Shown: piece by piece, positions 1 through 9,140 of the stretch
Layout: every line of letters begins with the position of its first letter
How positions within the stretch are numbered: the first letter of the stretch is position 1
Assembly (NCBI GenBank): GCA_023374025.1
Contig: SIJG01000029.1
Span: forward strand, 186,001-250,000
Length of the DNA stretch: 64,000 bases
From: Heterodera schachtii
Taxonomy: Eukaryota > Nematoda > Chromadorea > Rhabditida > Heteroderidae
Reading direction: 5' to 3'
The notes under the pieces: generated by a model
The model's database searches: none
Told to the model about the DNA's origin: nothing
What the model saw: only the letters and a program-made list of their open reading frames with translations
Position numbers and translations under genes: made by a program

Positions 1-1329
1 GATTTCTGGGATTGAATCGCTTGAATTTGAGCATTTTATTGCATGATCCATAAAATGCAATTGGTAAGACTTTCTATCTAATTTTTACTGTCCTAATTAA
101 TTTTAATTTATTTTTTTCTTAGGCAATTCGAGACGGAATTGATCATCCTAAAAAGGGCGTTAAGTCAATTTGTGAAATGTTACAAAAGGCCCGAAATGTT
201 GTCGCTTATTACAACCGAAGTGCCAATTTCCGAAAATCTTTTTGTGAACAACAAAAAGCCCTTGGCATGGCCTCAAATGTTTTATTGCAGGTGCCATCTA
301 TTTTTATGCTCATTCTATTTTTTTTATCACAAGGATGTCTGTACGCGTTGGAATTCGAGTTACATTATGCTTGAACATTTGTATGAACAACGCCGCCCGC
401 TTATGCTTATTAACGAAGAATTCAATGATCTTTCTTTACCTGACTTTGAGCTCGTAAAAAATATTTGTCAGGTTTCTAAAAGAATTATTCTTATTATTTA
501 TTTATTTTTATCCTTATTTTTTATTTCTTCATCTAAGTTTTAGATTCTAAAGCCCTTTCTTACATTCACGAACCAATTATCAAAACGTGACGAATCGATT
601 TCATCAGTTATTCCGGTCTACAAATGCCTTCAAAATTATCTCCGTGTTAATGGCGAAGAAAATGAGCCCATTCTGCGTTTAAAAAATGTTATTAAGATGG
701 ATTAGAATCCCGTATGCGAGAACACCAATCTAAAATGTAATTTTGGATTTTTTTTGTTGTCATATTTGCTAATTATAATGCTTAAGCTTTTTGCGCATGG
801 TCACTCTCGTTGATCCTCGATTCAAAAACAATCCTAACATTTTCTCGACAAATGAACGAGCTCAAAATGAAGTGTTATTGCTTGACACAGTAGAAATGCT
901 AACGAATCCATCACGTCGAGGGTCTGAATCGGAACAACCAAAAATAAATAGCGACTCTCCAAATTTATTGGAATCTTTTATTGGAGCCACTCAGTCGATT
1001 GACTTTACTGATTCTCAAACAAACAAAATTCGTGATGAAGTTATGCTCTACCTTCAGGCACAAATTAAATCATTTTTAAAAATAAATAAATTATTTAGTC
1101 GACACTTCAACCGTTGGAATCGGACCCACTGCTTTTTTGGAAGGAAAACTCGCAATTTCCTACAATAAAAAAGCTTGTCCCAAAATTTTTATGTCCACCT
1201 CCAAGCAGCGTAGAAAGTGAACGAACTTTTTCGAAACTGAGTGAAGTTTACAAGCCGAAACGCTCAAATTTTACCAGTGAACATGCGAAAATGCAATTGT
1301 TTCTTCAATTTAATTATGATTTAATATAA
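1..1329 (+). pseudogene. hAT transposase, decayed 3' two thirds
   Basis: By alignment with the inverted copy, exon pieces are at about 1-63, 123-290, 334-471, 544-738, 794-1058 and 1099-1329. The last exon gives the hAT C-terminal dimerisation region (PPSSVESERTFSKLSEVYK). The intron borders are the same as in the other copy, including a GC-AG last intron. Two single-base losses relative to that copy break the frame: one near 39 (GAGCATTTTATTGC for GAGCATTTTGATTGC) and one near 692 (GTTATTAAGATGG for GTTATAAAAGATGG), the second giving an immediate stop. This copy is therefore probably not functional, but it could be mobilised by the intact one. Confidence 0.8.
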
Positions 1330-1344
1330 ATTGAATAAACTCAA

Positions 1345-1507
1345 AAAATTCACGGTCACGGTCACGAAAACCGTGAATTTCACGGGTTTTATCGATCACG
1401 TTCACGGTCACGATTCACGGGACCAATTCACGGTCACGGTCACGATTCACGGGGTTAATTCACGGTCACGGTCACGATTCACGGTTCACGGGTTTTTTCA
1501 GTCACGG
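1345..1507. repeat. hAT subterminal CACGGT/CACGAT repeats
   Basis: Short direct and inverted copies of CACGGTCACG and TCACGATTCACGG fill the last ~160 bp inside the right terminus. Such arrays are the usual binding sites of hAT transposases. The equivalent array occurs at both ends of the copy at 14485-17255. Confidence 0.75.
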
Positions 1508-1532
1508 CGCATCTCTAGTAATTAGAGGATCA

Positions 1533-1745
1533 TTGCTTGATGCCGACACGTCATACTTTAAAGTGATGGGCACTGATACTGTGCAAAGTTTGAAGGACCG
1601 TATAAGGAAGAAGAAGGGAGCGAAATGGTATTGTAAAACCGGTGAAATAAGACTGAGCAAATTGGATGACACAGTACTTAAGAACAATAAAGCAACATTG
1701 GACCATTACGGCATTAACCCTGGAGATGAAATTAAGTTTTTATGA
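1533..1745 (+). pseudogene. C-terminal fragment of a secreted ubiquitin-like repeat gene
   Basis: About 70 residues correspond to the last (D) module of the gene at 3377-4270: both share the core (V)TGTDTVQSLKD and end with a Y-G-I-x-P-G-[D/E] motif. The match starts immediately after the hAT terminus at 1517, so everything 5' of this module is missing. Promoter, signal peptide and modules A-C are absent. It reads as a gene tail left after transposon insertion or transposon-mediated rearrangement. A short stretch reads open through the junction, but nothing indicates expression. Confidence 0.8.
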
Positions 1746-3105
1746 TTTATATTGTTTTTTGGAGGGGGGAGACAAGTAAAATTCCGGGAGGGCACATTAG
1801 CGGACTACCACTAGCATACCAATGGAAAATACTATTAGGGGACCAAGTATTTTTCAAAAAGCGGTTTAAAATTTTCAAAAAATTGTAAAAAACAAACATT
1901 ACAAAACTAATCCCCCCCCCCCCCCCCCCCCTCCTGTTTTTGAGCCTGAACAGAAGCTGTAAAGCGAAATTGATCAAAAAATGAGATTTTTTGGAGAAAT
2001 TCACTTATTTTTGAGCAGTTTTTTTCTAATTTTTGGCACATATTTTGCCTTTTTTTGGGTTTTTAGCACATATTTTGAGGGTTTTTTGGCGCACATATAT
2101 GTACGTATTTGGCGTTTTTAGCACATATAAATCGGTAAAAACCCAACTCGTACTGCCCAAACTCGTACTGTTTTTCGACAAAAAAAAAAATTTTTTGAAA
2201 TTTATAAAATAAATAGAGAAATCTTTTGGATATCACATAATATCAAGGGTTAAATGAAGTTTGAACAATTTTCATGTATTTAAACGACATTACATTTTTA
2301 TGCGCATAAAAATATTACATATTTTAATTCCTAATAACTTTTTCAGAGATTAACCAATAAATTTTCCTTATATTAATAGAACACCAAATATTTCACTATT
2401 TTTTTTTATAAATTTCAAAAAATTTTATTGAGTTTTCAAAAAGTTAGAGTCAAAAGTTCAGTCGAAATTTTTCGAAAGTTTTTGGTCACAACTTTTGTAG
2501 ACTTTTGCTAGATTTTTAAAAAAATTATAATATAGTAGAGGATACGTTGAGCTACCATTTAATATTAAGATTGATTAATTTGCTTAAGTTTAAGATAAAT
2601 TATGATGTATTATTTAGCAAATTAAGTTAAAATAAATAATTAAATTTAAATATTTCAATCATTGATACTTTTATAACTTCGGCTAACCACTCGGGCCAGA
2701 ACAGTAGCAGCAAAATAGTTGCAGCCACCCAAAGAAAAAAAAACATTTTTTTGTCATACTGTATATGGCGGACTTTGGAGAAATCGGTTTCGTCATAACG
2801 ATTGTTCATTCACTTCCAATTGAATTCGAAAATCCCTTTTTGGCTATTTGTCTTTCTTTCTTTTAGTGGTCACTCATTTTTTAACCACACTTTCGCACAC
2901 ACCATAAATTTCGTTATTAATGTTTTATATGTTTTATTTACATTTGTTTTCCTTGCTTCTTATGGTTTTTGAATTATGTCACTCTTTTTTTCGATTTATT
3001 GAAAACTTTTTTACGAAACTTAAAGTGAACATCGGACAATTGACTGAAACCAAAATAAAAAATAACTAATGTTTTTAGCAAAGAATTGACTCGTTCTTCA
3101 TTAAA
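1746..3105. other. intergenic, AT-rich repeat debris
   Basis: Holds a 20-base C run at 1912-1931, a stretch of repeated GCACATATTTTG-like words (2035-2130, also seen at 63865-63925) and AT-rich DNA with short inverted words near 2300-2560 resembling the palindromic MITEs elsewhere. Apart from the weak ORF at 2627-2809 I see no gene. Confidence 0.5.
2627..2809 (-). CDS. possible small membrane protein or first exon
   Basis: A 60-codon ORF with a polar N-terminus of about 21 residues, then a strong hydrophobic segment (FFFLWVAATILLLLFW, residues 23-38) and an amphipathic tail. The first ~45 codons have a more balanced composition than the surrounding DNA, and the last ~12 are AT-rich. The real exon might therefore end at a GT near residue 46, but I find no convincing downstream exon. 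I recognise no family. It may be a chance ORF. Confidence 0.2.
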   Translation of the reverse strand: MNNRYDETDFSKVRHIQYDKKMFFFLWVAATILLLLFWPEWLAEVIKVSMIEIFKFNYLF

Positions 3106-3250
3106 AGCTAAAAATTTATTGCCAATCAATAAATCGCTATAACTCTGCCCAACTAAAGTAATCACTCAATTGCCAATTCAATAATTCACTTTATTATGCC
3201 AAATTAAAGTGGTGGTTAATTATTGACAAAATATTTAAGTAGAATTTTGC
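3106..3250 (+). repeat. short UBL-upstream satellite block
   Basis: One to two degraded copies of the AATTGCCAATTCAATAATT / GCCAAATTAAAGTGG satellite that precedes every complete ubiquitin-like gene here. The orientation relative to the gene matches the long array at 42256-43975. Confidence 0.6.
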
Positions 3251-3376
3251 CCCATAAAAAGGGTCTTTTAACAGTGGTGAAGCATTATTCCCCACATTCA
3301 TTCAATTTTTCCTAATTACCCCCCCCCCCCCCCCCCCCCTCCCATTATTTACAATTACCACTAAATTTCGCGCAAA
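3251..3376 (+). promoter_or_regulatory. shared UBL-family core promoter and 5' UTR
   Basis: TATA-like CCCATAAAAA (3251-3260) is followed by ACAGTGGTGAAGCATTATTC, TTCATTCAA and CCTAATTA, then an uninterrupted 21-base C run (3319-3339) and AATTACCACTAAATTTCGCG before the ATG. The same ordered blocks occur before all the other complete family members. The C tract is the longest in the cluster. Confidence 0.65.
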
Positions 3377-4270
3377 ATGAATCTTTTTGGCTTTTCACAG
3401 TTTTGCATTGTCATAATGCTTACTCTGATTATGCCATCATTCACCGAAGGCATGAAAATTGAAGTGCTATATGGTAGCAAAGATTACCCAGTTGAGGTGA
3501 ACAAAACGGACACTGTGGCAACATTGAAACAGAAGATCGAAGAAATTAAACGATTTGGGCCCATCCCAGCTGAAGAGCAAAGACTGAGATGGAGCTCAGA
3601 CGGTCCTGTGCTCAATGACAGTGATAAATTGCAAGATTACTGTATTGAACAACGCAGTTTCATTATTGTGTCATGGGATGAATTTCAAATTTTTGTGCAA
3701 TATGAAGGGACAAAATACCCATTTGTGGTGAAATACGACGATACTGTGCAAAAATTGAAGGAGAAAATTGCACAAATAATTCCCATTCTGCCCGAAAAAC
3801 AGAACTTGACTTTCGACCGGTTGAAGGGTAGGGAAAAGCAGTCATTTGTGGTGAAGGTCGTGGACACTGTGCAAAAATTGAAGGAGAAAATCACGCAAAG
3901 CATTGGCATTTTGCCTGAAAAACAGGGGTTTAGTCGTGAATCGGCGGATGGGAATCATTTGGGAAATCAACAAACAATGCAATATTGTGGCATTGTGAAA
4001 GATGACACCGTTTTCTTGTCTTTGGATTTTAAAATTAGTATAACTAGATACTGGTTGGATGACGATACGTCATCCTTTATAGTGACGGGCACTGACACTG
4101 TGCAAAGTTTGAAGGACAGCATCAGGGAGAAGAAGGGAGAGGAATGGGACTGTGAAAACGGAAAGATAAAACTGACCAAAATTAATAAAACTGAACTTAA
4201 GGACAATAAAGCAACATTGGACTATTACGGCATTGGACCTGGAGAAGACCTTTTGTTCAAAAAGTTGTAA
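3377..4270 (+). CDS. secreted tandem ubiquitin-like protein (297 aa)
   Basis: Intronless ORF. Residues 1-25 form a signal peptide (MNLFGFSQFCIVIMLTLIMP then SFTEG), so the product is probably secreted. The rest is four ubiquitin-like units. The first (about 26-100) has the best ubiquitin resemblance: DTVATLKQKIEEI, then IPAEEQRL. The second and third carry the repeated core DTVQKLKEKI, and the last (about 218-297) holds TGTDTVQSLKDSIREKK and YYGIGPGE. The second unit is short, so an internal deletion is likely. There is no C-terminal Gly-Gly (it ends LFKKL), so conjugation like ubiquitin is not expected. It is the most divergent complete member of the cluster. Promoter blocks are at 3251-3376 and a MITE begins 20 bp after the stop. 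Function is unknown; a secreted effector-like role is inference. Confidence 0.85.
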   Translation: MNLFGFSQFCIVIMLTLIMPSFTEGMKIEVLYGSKDYPVEVNKTDTVATLKQKIEEIKRFGPIPAEEQRLRWSSDGPVLNDSDKLQDYCIEQRSFIIVSWDEFQIFVQYEGTKYPFVVKYDDTVQKLKEKIAQIIPILPEKQNLTFDRLKGREKQSFVVKVVDTVQKLKEKITQSIGILPEKQGFSRESADGNHLGNQQTMQYCGIVKDDTVFLSLDFKISITRYWLDDDTSSFIVTGTDTVQSLKDSIREKKGEEWDCENGKIKLTKINKTELKDNKATLDYYGIGPGEDLLFKKL

Positions 4271-4290
4271 AAACAAAATTCATAAAAAAG

Positions 4291-4697
4291 TCAAAAACCA
4301 TCAAAAAGGGCGTTAGTCAAAAAACCATCAAATGAAAATATTTTTTGATATAACTTTGCTCAAAAGCAACTAAATTTTTAATTAATTGATATCATTAGAT
4401 AGCCCTAAGTGTTTTCTATTAGCTTACAAAATTTCAAAAAGTTTCATTAAGTTTCAAGAAACTTATGACTAAAAATGTTCAAAAAAATTTGATTTTTTGA
4501 GCTTCTAAGCTCATAACTTTTTTTAAACTTAAAGAATTTTTAAAAAATTTTGCAGGATAGTAGAAAACACTTAGGGCTATCGAAATATATCTAGTTTATA
4601 AAATTTGATCCATTTTATGCGAAATTATGAATAATTTTCTGTCAAAAATTTTCCATTTGATGGTTTTTTGACTAACGCCCACTTTGATGTTTTTACT
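4291..4697. mobile_element. palindromic MITE just downstream of a UBL gene
   Basis: Long imperfect terminal inverted repeats: GGCGTTAGTCAAAAAACCATCA near 4308-4330 pairs with TGATGGTTTTTTGACTAACGCC near 4658-4679. The inner part also folds back (TAGCCCTAAGTGTTTTCTA pairs with TAGAAAACACTTAGGGCTA). No coding capacity. About 400 bp. Confidence 0.75.
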
Positions 4698-4789
4698 AAC
4701 GTCCCAGCACCGTTCAAACATATATTTTTTTGTCTGCGTTCATAAACACTAATAAAAAACGCGTTTCGGGCAAATGTCTATTCAAATTT

Positions 4790-5065
4790 AGTAATTTGTT
4801 TTGTCTGCTTCACATTTTCAACAAAAAAGACCAAATTTTTAATCTTTGCTATCATTCGATAGATCTAAATGTTCTTTATGAGCCTGTAAAATTTCAAAAA
4901 ATTTTATTGAGTTTAAAAAAAGTTATGGCCAAAAATGTTCAAAAATCAAGGTTTTTTGAGTTCCTCGAGCTATAACTTTTTTGAAACTTAATGCAATTTT
5001 TTGAAATTTTGCAGACTGATAGAGAACATTTAGGGCTATCAAATGATATCAAGAATTAAAAATTT
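4790..5065. mobile_element. second foldback MITE of a related type
   Basis: TTTTTAATCTTTGCTATCATTCGATAG at the left pairs with CTATCAAATGATATCAAGAATTAAAAA at the right. The AAATTTCAAAAAATTTTATTGAGTTT core is shared with the elements at 4291-4697 and 14040-14345. AT-rich and non-coding. Confidence 0.55.
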
Positions 5066-5269
5066 GGATGCTTTTAAGCATTTGCTATTAATTTATAAAT
5101 GAATGTGTTTCCCCTGCTTTATTTGCATAAAATATTTTTCAATTTCTTGAATTTTAAATTTTTTTTTATTCAACAAAAAGTTAAAAAAAATTTAAAATAT
5201 GCCTAAATATATGTCTAAAAAGTGGTTAGAAGTGTAAAACAACAAATTAAAAAAGGCTATTTTACGCCC

Positions 5270-5400
5270 AAATTCTTATGAACCGGATCCCGCTACGGGA
5301 TTGGAACTCAAAAATTATGCGGGACGGGATCTCGCATGATTCATCCCGAATTTCAAGTTTGCGGGATTACGAGATTTTAAATTTAAAAATCTCTAATATC
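5270..5400. repeat. CGGGAT-rich transposon subterminal remnant
   Basis: Copies of GCGGGA / CGGGATC words in both orientations, similar in style to the GGGACCGGGA blocks at 24095-24180, 37165-37250 and 62090-62215. Probably the end of a decayed DNA transposon. No gene. Confidence 0.4.
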
Positions 5401-5626
5401 TAAATTTACCCAATTTTAAAAAGAAATTTTTAGGGACTTGGCGTATATATATGAAAATGGGTTGACCAATAACTGTCCAAGGTTTCCGAGAGTTGGGGAG
5501 AGATCGGTGGTAAATTTCGAAATGTGATTAATGTTTGACTTTTATTGCTTTTTACATCAAAACTCATATTTTTAGTTATACTGTATGTGATAAAATTTAA
5601 TTATTTCTACCTAAATCAAGTGATAC

Positions 5627-6205
5627 TCAATTGCCACAATAATTTTTTATGCGAATGGAAGCAACAAAAAGATTGGTGAAGAAATGTGTAGCTTTTTTTT
5701 GGGAGGGGGGGGGGGCGGGTAAATGTGAACAATTAAAAAGAAAGCAAAAAAGTGGAAAGAATTGCTGTTTTGTTAGAGCAAATAAAAAAGTAACTGGAAT
5801 TGGATAGGTTGGTTCATTTGGGATGCTCGAGAGTCTAGTAGTCGAATTAAGAAATTTCTCGGTGTTTTTTTGAGTTTTGGAAGGGTTATTCTCGGGGTAA
5901 TACTTCATAATTGCGGTCCCGCCGGAAAATAAAAATTTATTTCTACGAAATCTGAGAAGGCTTAAAAATACCCGATCAAGGATATAACGTCGGTTTTGAC
6001 CAGTTTTTAACCAAACATATAAATGAAAACATTTTTGAATTCATTAAACTCATTTACTTTCTGCAAAGAAAATTGAACCCAATTTCTAGTGGGTCCGCAA
6101 TTCTGAAATATTACATTGTTTCTGTTTTTTTCCCAAAAGATTTTGACTCCCAAGCATCCCTAAGATTCGCATCATTCTCTCTGCTTTTGTGCAACTATGG
6201 ACAAA
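5627..6205 (-). repeat. conserved 3' flank of UBL duplicon
   Basis: This ~0.6 kb segment recurs downstream of the UBL genes (11300-11880, 21365-21880, 25050-25565, 29480-30205, 33180-33990) with the same landmarks: GCAACAAAAAGATTGGTGAA, TTTGGGATGCTCG, TTCTCGGGGTAATACT, GCGGTCC. It shows that whole duplicons, not just ORFs, were copied. ORFs in it are not conserved in frame. Confidence 0.7.
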
Positions 6206-6213
6206 TGAATTTT

Positions 6214-8322
6214 TTAATCCAGTTCTTTGGCACCCAGTGATTCAATGGTGTCTCCCTCTTTAATGCCGTATTCGTCCATCGTTTTCCCATTGTCCGCAAG
6301 TTTATTGCCAGCTCGTGATGGGTGTTTGATTATGGACCCGCAGCCGAACATATCTTTCAAACTTTGCACAGTGTCGGTGCCCTTGACCCAAACAATTGTC
6401 TGTTTGCCACTGAATTCCATGTGAATATGAAAATCAGAACCATCGGCAACAGTAGCAGATGATGATGGTGGTGAGTTGTCATCCTTTGTGCCAACCTTCA
6501 TGTAAATGGTCATTCCTTCTTCAATGCCATATTCGTCCATTGTTTTCCCGTCCGAAAGCGCTTTGGCATTTTCGCAATCGCATTTGCTTAGCTTGATTAC
6601 ACTATTTAAATTGACTTTATGCCTCCTTTGTTCATATATCGCCCTGATTTTCTGCCTTTTTTTGTTTATCGCCATGATCTTCTGCTTCACTGTCGCCACA
6701 ATGTCTGTACCCTTCACATAAATTATAAAAAAATCACGATTTTGCCACTTCACGGTAATGCCAGATCCATCCGACATTATTAAAAAAGTTATATCTTTCT
6801 TCTCGTATTCTAACAATCTGAGATAGTCATACATTTCTCCATATTTGTAATGGCTTATTGTTTGCTTTTCGGCCGGAATGCCAGTGATTTCTGCCATTTT
6901 CTCCTTAATTTCTTTTATAGTGGTCATGGACTTCACTTTAATGGGATGCATTTTCTCTTTGTATTCAACAAAAAATTCAAATTCATCCCACGACACACAA
7001 ACATTTTGTTCTTCTTCAATGCCATATTTATCAATTGTTTTCTGATCATCCGTAAGATCAATCCAAAAATTCCAAGTAATTTTTCTAGTCAATATTTGTT
7101 TTTGAATCGGAATGTTGCCAAGTTTGTCACTTTTTGCGATTTTTTCCTTCAAGTCTTTAACAGTGTCAGTGCGCTTCACCGAAACGTTGATCCGCTCGCT
7201 ACCGTATTTTACATAAATAAGAAAAACAGAAGTATTGGCAACGATGGTGTCTGCCTCTTTAATGCCATATTCATACATTGTTTTCTTATTATCACCAAGT
7301 TTGTCAATATCAACTCGAAATGGGCGTTTGACCAGGAAAACGTCGCCTAACTCACATCCGAATTTTGGCTTCATGATCCGCCATATTTTATCCTTCAAAC
7401 ATTCCATTGTGTCCGTACCCTCCACCCAAATCCTCGTGTTATTGTAATCATGTACCACGTGAATATGAAACTCAGAATTATCCGCAACAACAGCAGATGA
7501 GGACGGTGGTGAGCTTTCATCCTTAGTGACAACCTCCATATAAATGGTGATTCCTTCTCCAATGCCATATTCGTCCATTGTTTTCCCGTCCGCAAGCGCA
7601 TTAGCATATCTGCAGCGGAATGCGCATTTGCTTAGTTTGATCACTCCCTCTAACTCGGACTTATGCCTTTGTTTGTTTATCGCACTGATCTTCTGCTTCA
7701 CTGTTGCCACAGTATCTGTGCCGTTCACAAGAATTACAAAAAATTCTGTTTCCCGCAAATTCTTTTCCCACTCCACGGTAATTCCAGAACCATTAAACAG
7801 TAAAATGGTCATGTCTTTTACAATCCCGTTTTCAATCAATCTGGCAATGTCCAAAAATTTTCCATATCGGTAATGGCTTAGTGTTTGTTTTTTGGTCGGA
7901 ATACCAGTGATTTCTTTCATTTTCTCCTTCACTTCTTTTATAGTGTTGATGGCCTTCATTTTAATGGAGTACTTTTTCTCTTTGTATTCAACAAAAAATC
8001 GAAATTCGTCCCAAGACACCCAAACATCTTGGTATTCTTCAATGCCATATTTATCAATTGTTTTCTGATCTTCCGTAAGATCAACCCAAAATTTGCCCGT
8101 AATTTTTCTAGTCAATATTTGTTTTTGAGTCGAAATGTTTCCAATTTCGTGGATGTTTTCGATCTTCGCCTTCAAAGTTTCCACAGTGTCATTTTCGTTC
8201 ATCTCAACGGGAAATTCTTTGCTACCATATCTCACTTGAATTTCCATGGCATCAGCAAATGATAGCATCATCAGAGTAACTATCATCACAATGCAATACG
8301 ATGAAAAACCAAAAAAATTCAT
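6214..8322 (-). CDS. secreted eight-module ubiquitin-like protein (702 aa)
   Basis: Single uninterrupted ORF. Signal peptide 1-26 (MNFFGFSSYCIVMIVTLMML...). The mature part is an exact doubling of a four-module set. A (about 27-106: DTVETLKAKIENI, QKQILTRKITG), B (about 107-179: FFVEYKEKKYSIKM, ITGIPTKKQTLSHY), C (about 180-282: GTDTVATVKQKI, IKLSKCAFRC, a Ser-rich linker) and D (about 283-366) are followed by A'-B'-C'-D' (about 367-702). The second set is closer to the module sequences of the other genes. Modules C carry a Cys pair, plausible as disulfides in a secreted protein. It ends SLGAKELD with no Gly-Gly. Complete promoter blocks lie at 8323-8430. The domain assignment to the ubiquitin-like beta-grasp is from the pattern TDTV-x2-LK-x-KI ... 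IP-x-x-KQ ... K-T-[M/I]-[D/E]-x-YGI. The role is unknown. Confidence 0.9.
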   Translation of the reverse strand: MNFFGFSSYCIVMIVTLMMLSFADAMEIQVRYGSKEFPVEMNENDTVETLKAKIENIHEIGNISTQKQILTRKITGKFWVDLTEDQKTIDKYGIEEYQDVWVSWDEFRFFVEYKEKKYSIKMKAINTIKEVKEKMKEITGIPTKKQTLSHYRYGKFLDIARLIENGIVKDMTILLFNGSGITVEWEKNLRETEFFVILVNGTDTVATVKQKISAINKQRHKSELEGVIKLSKCAFRCRYANALADGKTMDEYGIGEGITIYMEVVTKDESSPPSSSAVVADNSEFHIHVVHDYNNTRIWVEGTDTMECLKDKIWRIMKPKFGCELGDVFLVKRPFRVDIDKLGDNKKTMYEYGIKEADTIVANTSVFLIYVKYGSERINVSVKRTDTVKDLKEKIAKSDKLGNIPIQKQILTRKITWNFWIDLTDDQKTIDKYGIEEEQNVCVSWDEFEFFVEYKEKMHPIKVKSMTTIKEIKEKMAEITGIPAEKQTISHYKYGEMYDYLRLLEYEKKDITFLIMSDGSGITVKWQNRDFFIIYVKGTDIVATVKQKIMAINKKRQKIRAIYEQRRHKVNLNSVIKLSKCDCENAKALSDGKTMDEYGIEEGMTIYMKVGTKDDNSPPSSSATVADGSDFHIHMEFSGKQTIVWVKGTDTVQSLKDMFGCGSIIKHPSRAGNKLADNGKTMDEYGIKEGDTIESLGAKELD

Positions 8323-8430
8323 TTTGGGAAATTGGTGGCAATTGGAAAGAATTGGGGGGGGGGGTAATTAGGAATGAAGGAATGTGGGGATTAATGCTTT
8401 ACCACTGTCAAGGGACCCCTTTTATGGGCC
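8323..8430 (-). promoter_or_regulatory. shared UBL-family core promoter
   Basis: Reads on the minus strand as CCCATAAAAGG (8418-8428), CCTTGACAGTGGTAAAGCAT, ATTCCTAATTA, a 10-base C run (8347-8356) and CAATTGCCACCAATTTCCC before the ATG. Confidence 0.65.
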
Positions 8431-8436
8431 AGAATT

Positions 8437-8668
8437 ATAGTGAATTATTGAATTGGCAATTGAGTGATCACTTTAAATGTGCATATTTACAGTGAATTAT
8501 TGAATTTGAAATTGAGTGATCACTTTAAATGTGCATATTTACAGTGAATTATTGAATTTGAAATTGAGTGATCACTTTAAATGTGCATATTTACAGTGAA
8601 TTATTGAATTTGAAATTGAGTGATCACTTTAAATGTGCATATTTACAGTGAATTATTGAATTGGTAAC
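8437..8668 (-). repeat. 52 bp tandem repeat upstream of UBL gene
   Basis: Four and a half near-perfect copies of a 52 bp unit containing TTGAGTGATCACTTTAAATG and GTGAATTATTGAATT (unit starts at about 8461, 8513, 8565, 8617). It is a shortened variant of the upstream satellite seen at the other loci. The copies are almost identical, so expansion is recent. Confidence 0.85.
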
Positions 8669-8689
8669 GTTCTCAATGACGAAATAAAT

Positions 8690-9140
8690 CATTTTAAATT
8701 AGTCGAGGCCAAAAATATGCGTGTTCTCAAAAATTGAAAAAGTTTTGTAATACTGCCGATGGTTGGCAAAAATAAGTTACACAAAATTAATAGTTTTTAA
8801 TAAAATTTTAATAAACAGTAATAAACTAATAATAATATGGCTCACTTCCGACGGTTCCACAATGTATTATTATTGTCAATATATTAATTTATTTTAAGAT
8901 TAAAATGTTATTTTAAATATACTTTTTTTAAATTATGCTCTAAAATGACCGAAGGTAATGCAAATAATCTAAAGCTTTCAAATGACACCATTTGTCTCCA
9001 AAATAATCACAAATAAATTACTGAATGATCAGAAATTTTAATGCCAATGCCAATATACCAGTAATTAAATGCCAATGCCAATCCCGAAAACAATACAAAT
9101 TTTCTCGGTGGTTTTCCCGAACAAGGAGACAGTAATTTGG
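8690..9140 (-). repeat. divergent copy of foldback-element segment
   Basis: Matches 20970-21235 and 24660-24920 in order: AATAAGTTACACAAAATTAATAG, TAATAAACAGTAATAA, CCGACGGTTCCA, TTAATTTATTTTAAG, CCAGTAATTAAATGCCAATG, TTTTCCCGAACAAGGAGAC. More diverged than the other copies. No gene. Confidence 0.6.

Larger units (their letters stand above)
1..1517 (+). mobile_element. hAT DNA transposon copy 1, truncated by window edge
   Basis: Nearly identical to the inverted element at 14485-17255. The visible part runs from the end of transposase exon 4 to the right terminal inverted repeat, which ends ...CGCATCTCTA at 1517. Subterminal DNA (about 1345-1507) is packed with direct copies of the hexamer CACGGT / CACGAT, the same as in the complete copy. 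The right flank runs straight into a ubiquitin-like gene fragment. The left end and any target-site duplication lie outside the window. Confidence 0.85.

Noticed and set aside
139..543. 134 aa ORF as a gene
   Set aside because: Runs through hAT exons 5-6 in the wrong frame and across introns.
7885..8262. Antisense ORFs (e.g. MFFGRNTSDFFHF...) over UBL genes
   Set aside because: They recur in every copy only because the sense strand is conserved. Composition is that of a reverse-complement shadow.
6214..8322. Polyubiquitin precursor gene
   Set aside because: Modules are highly divergent from ubiquitin and from each other, lack Gly-Gly at every boundary, and follow a signal peptide.
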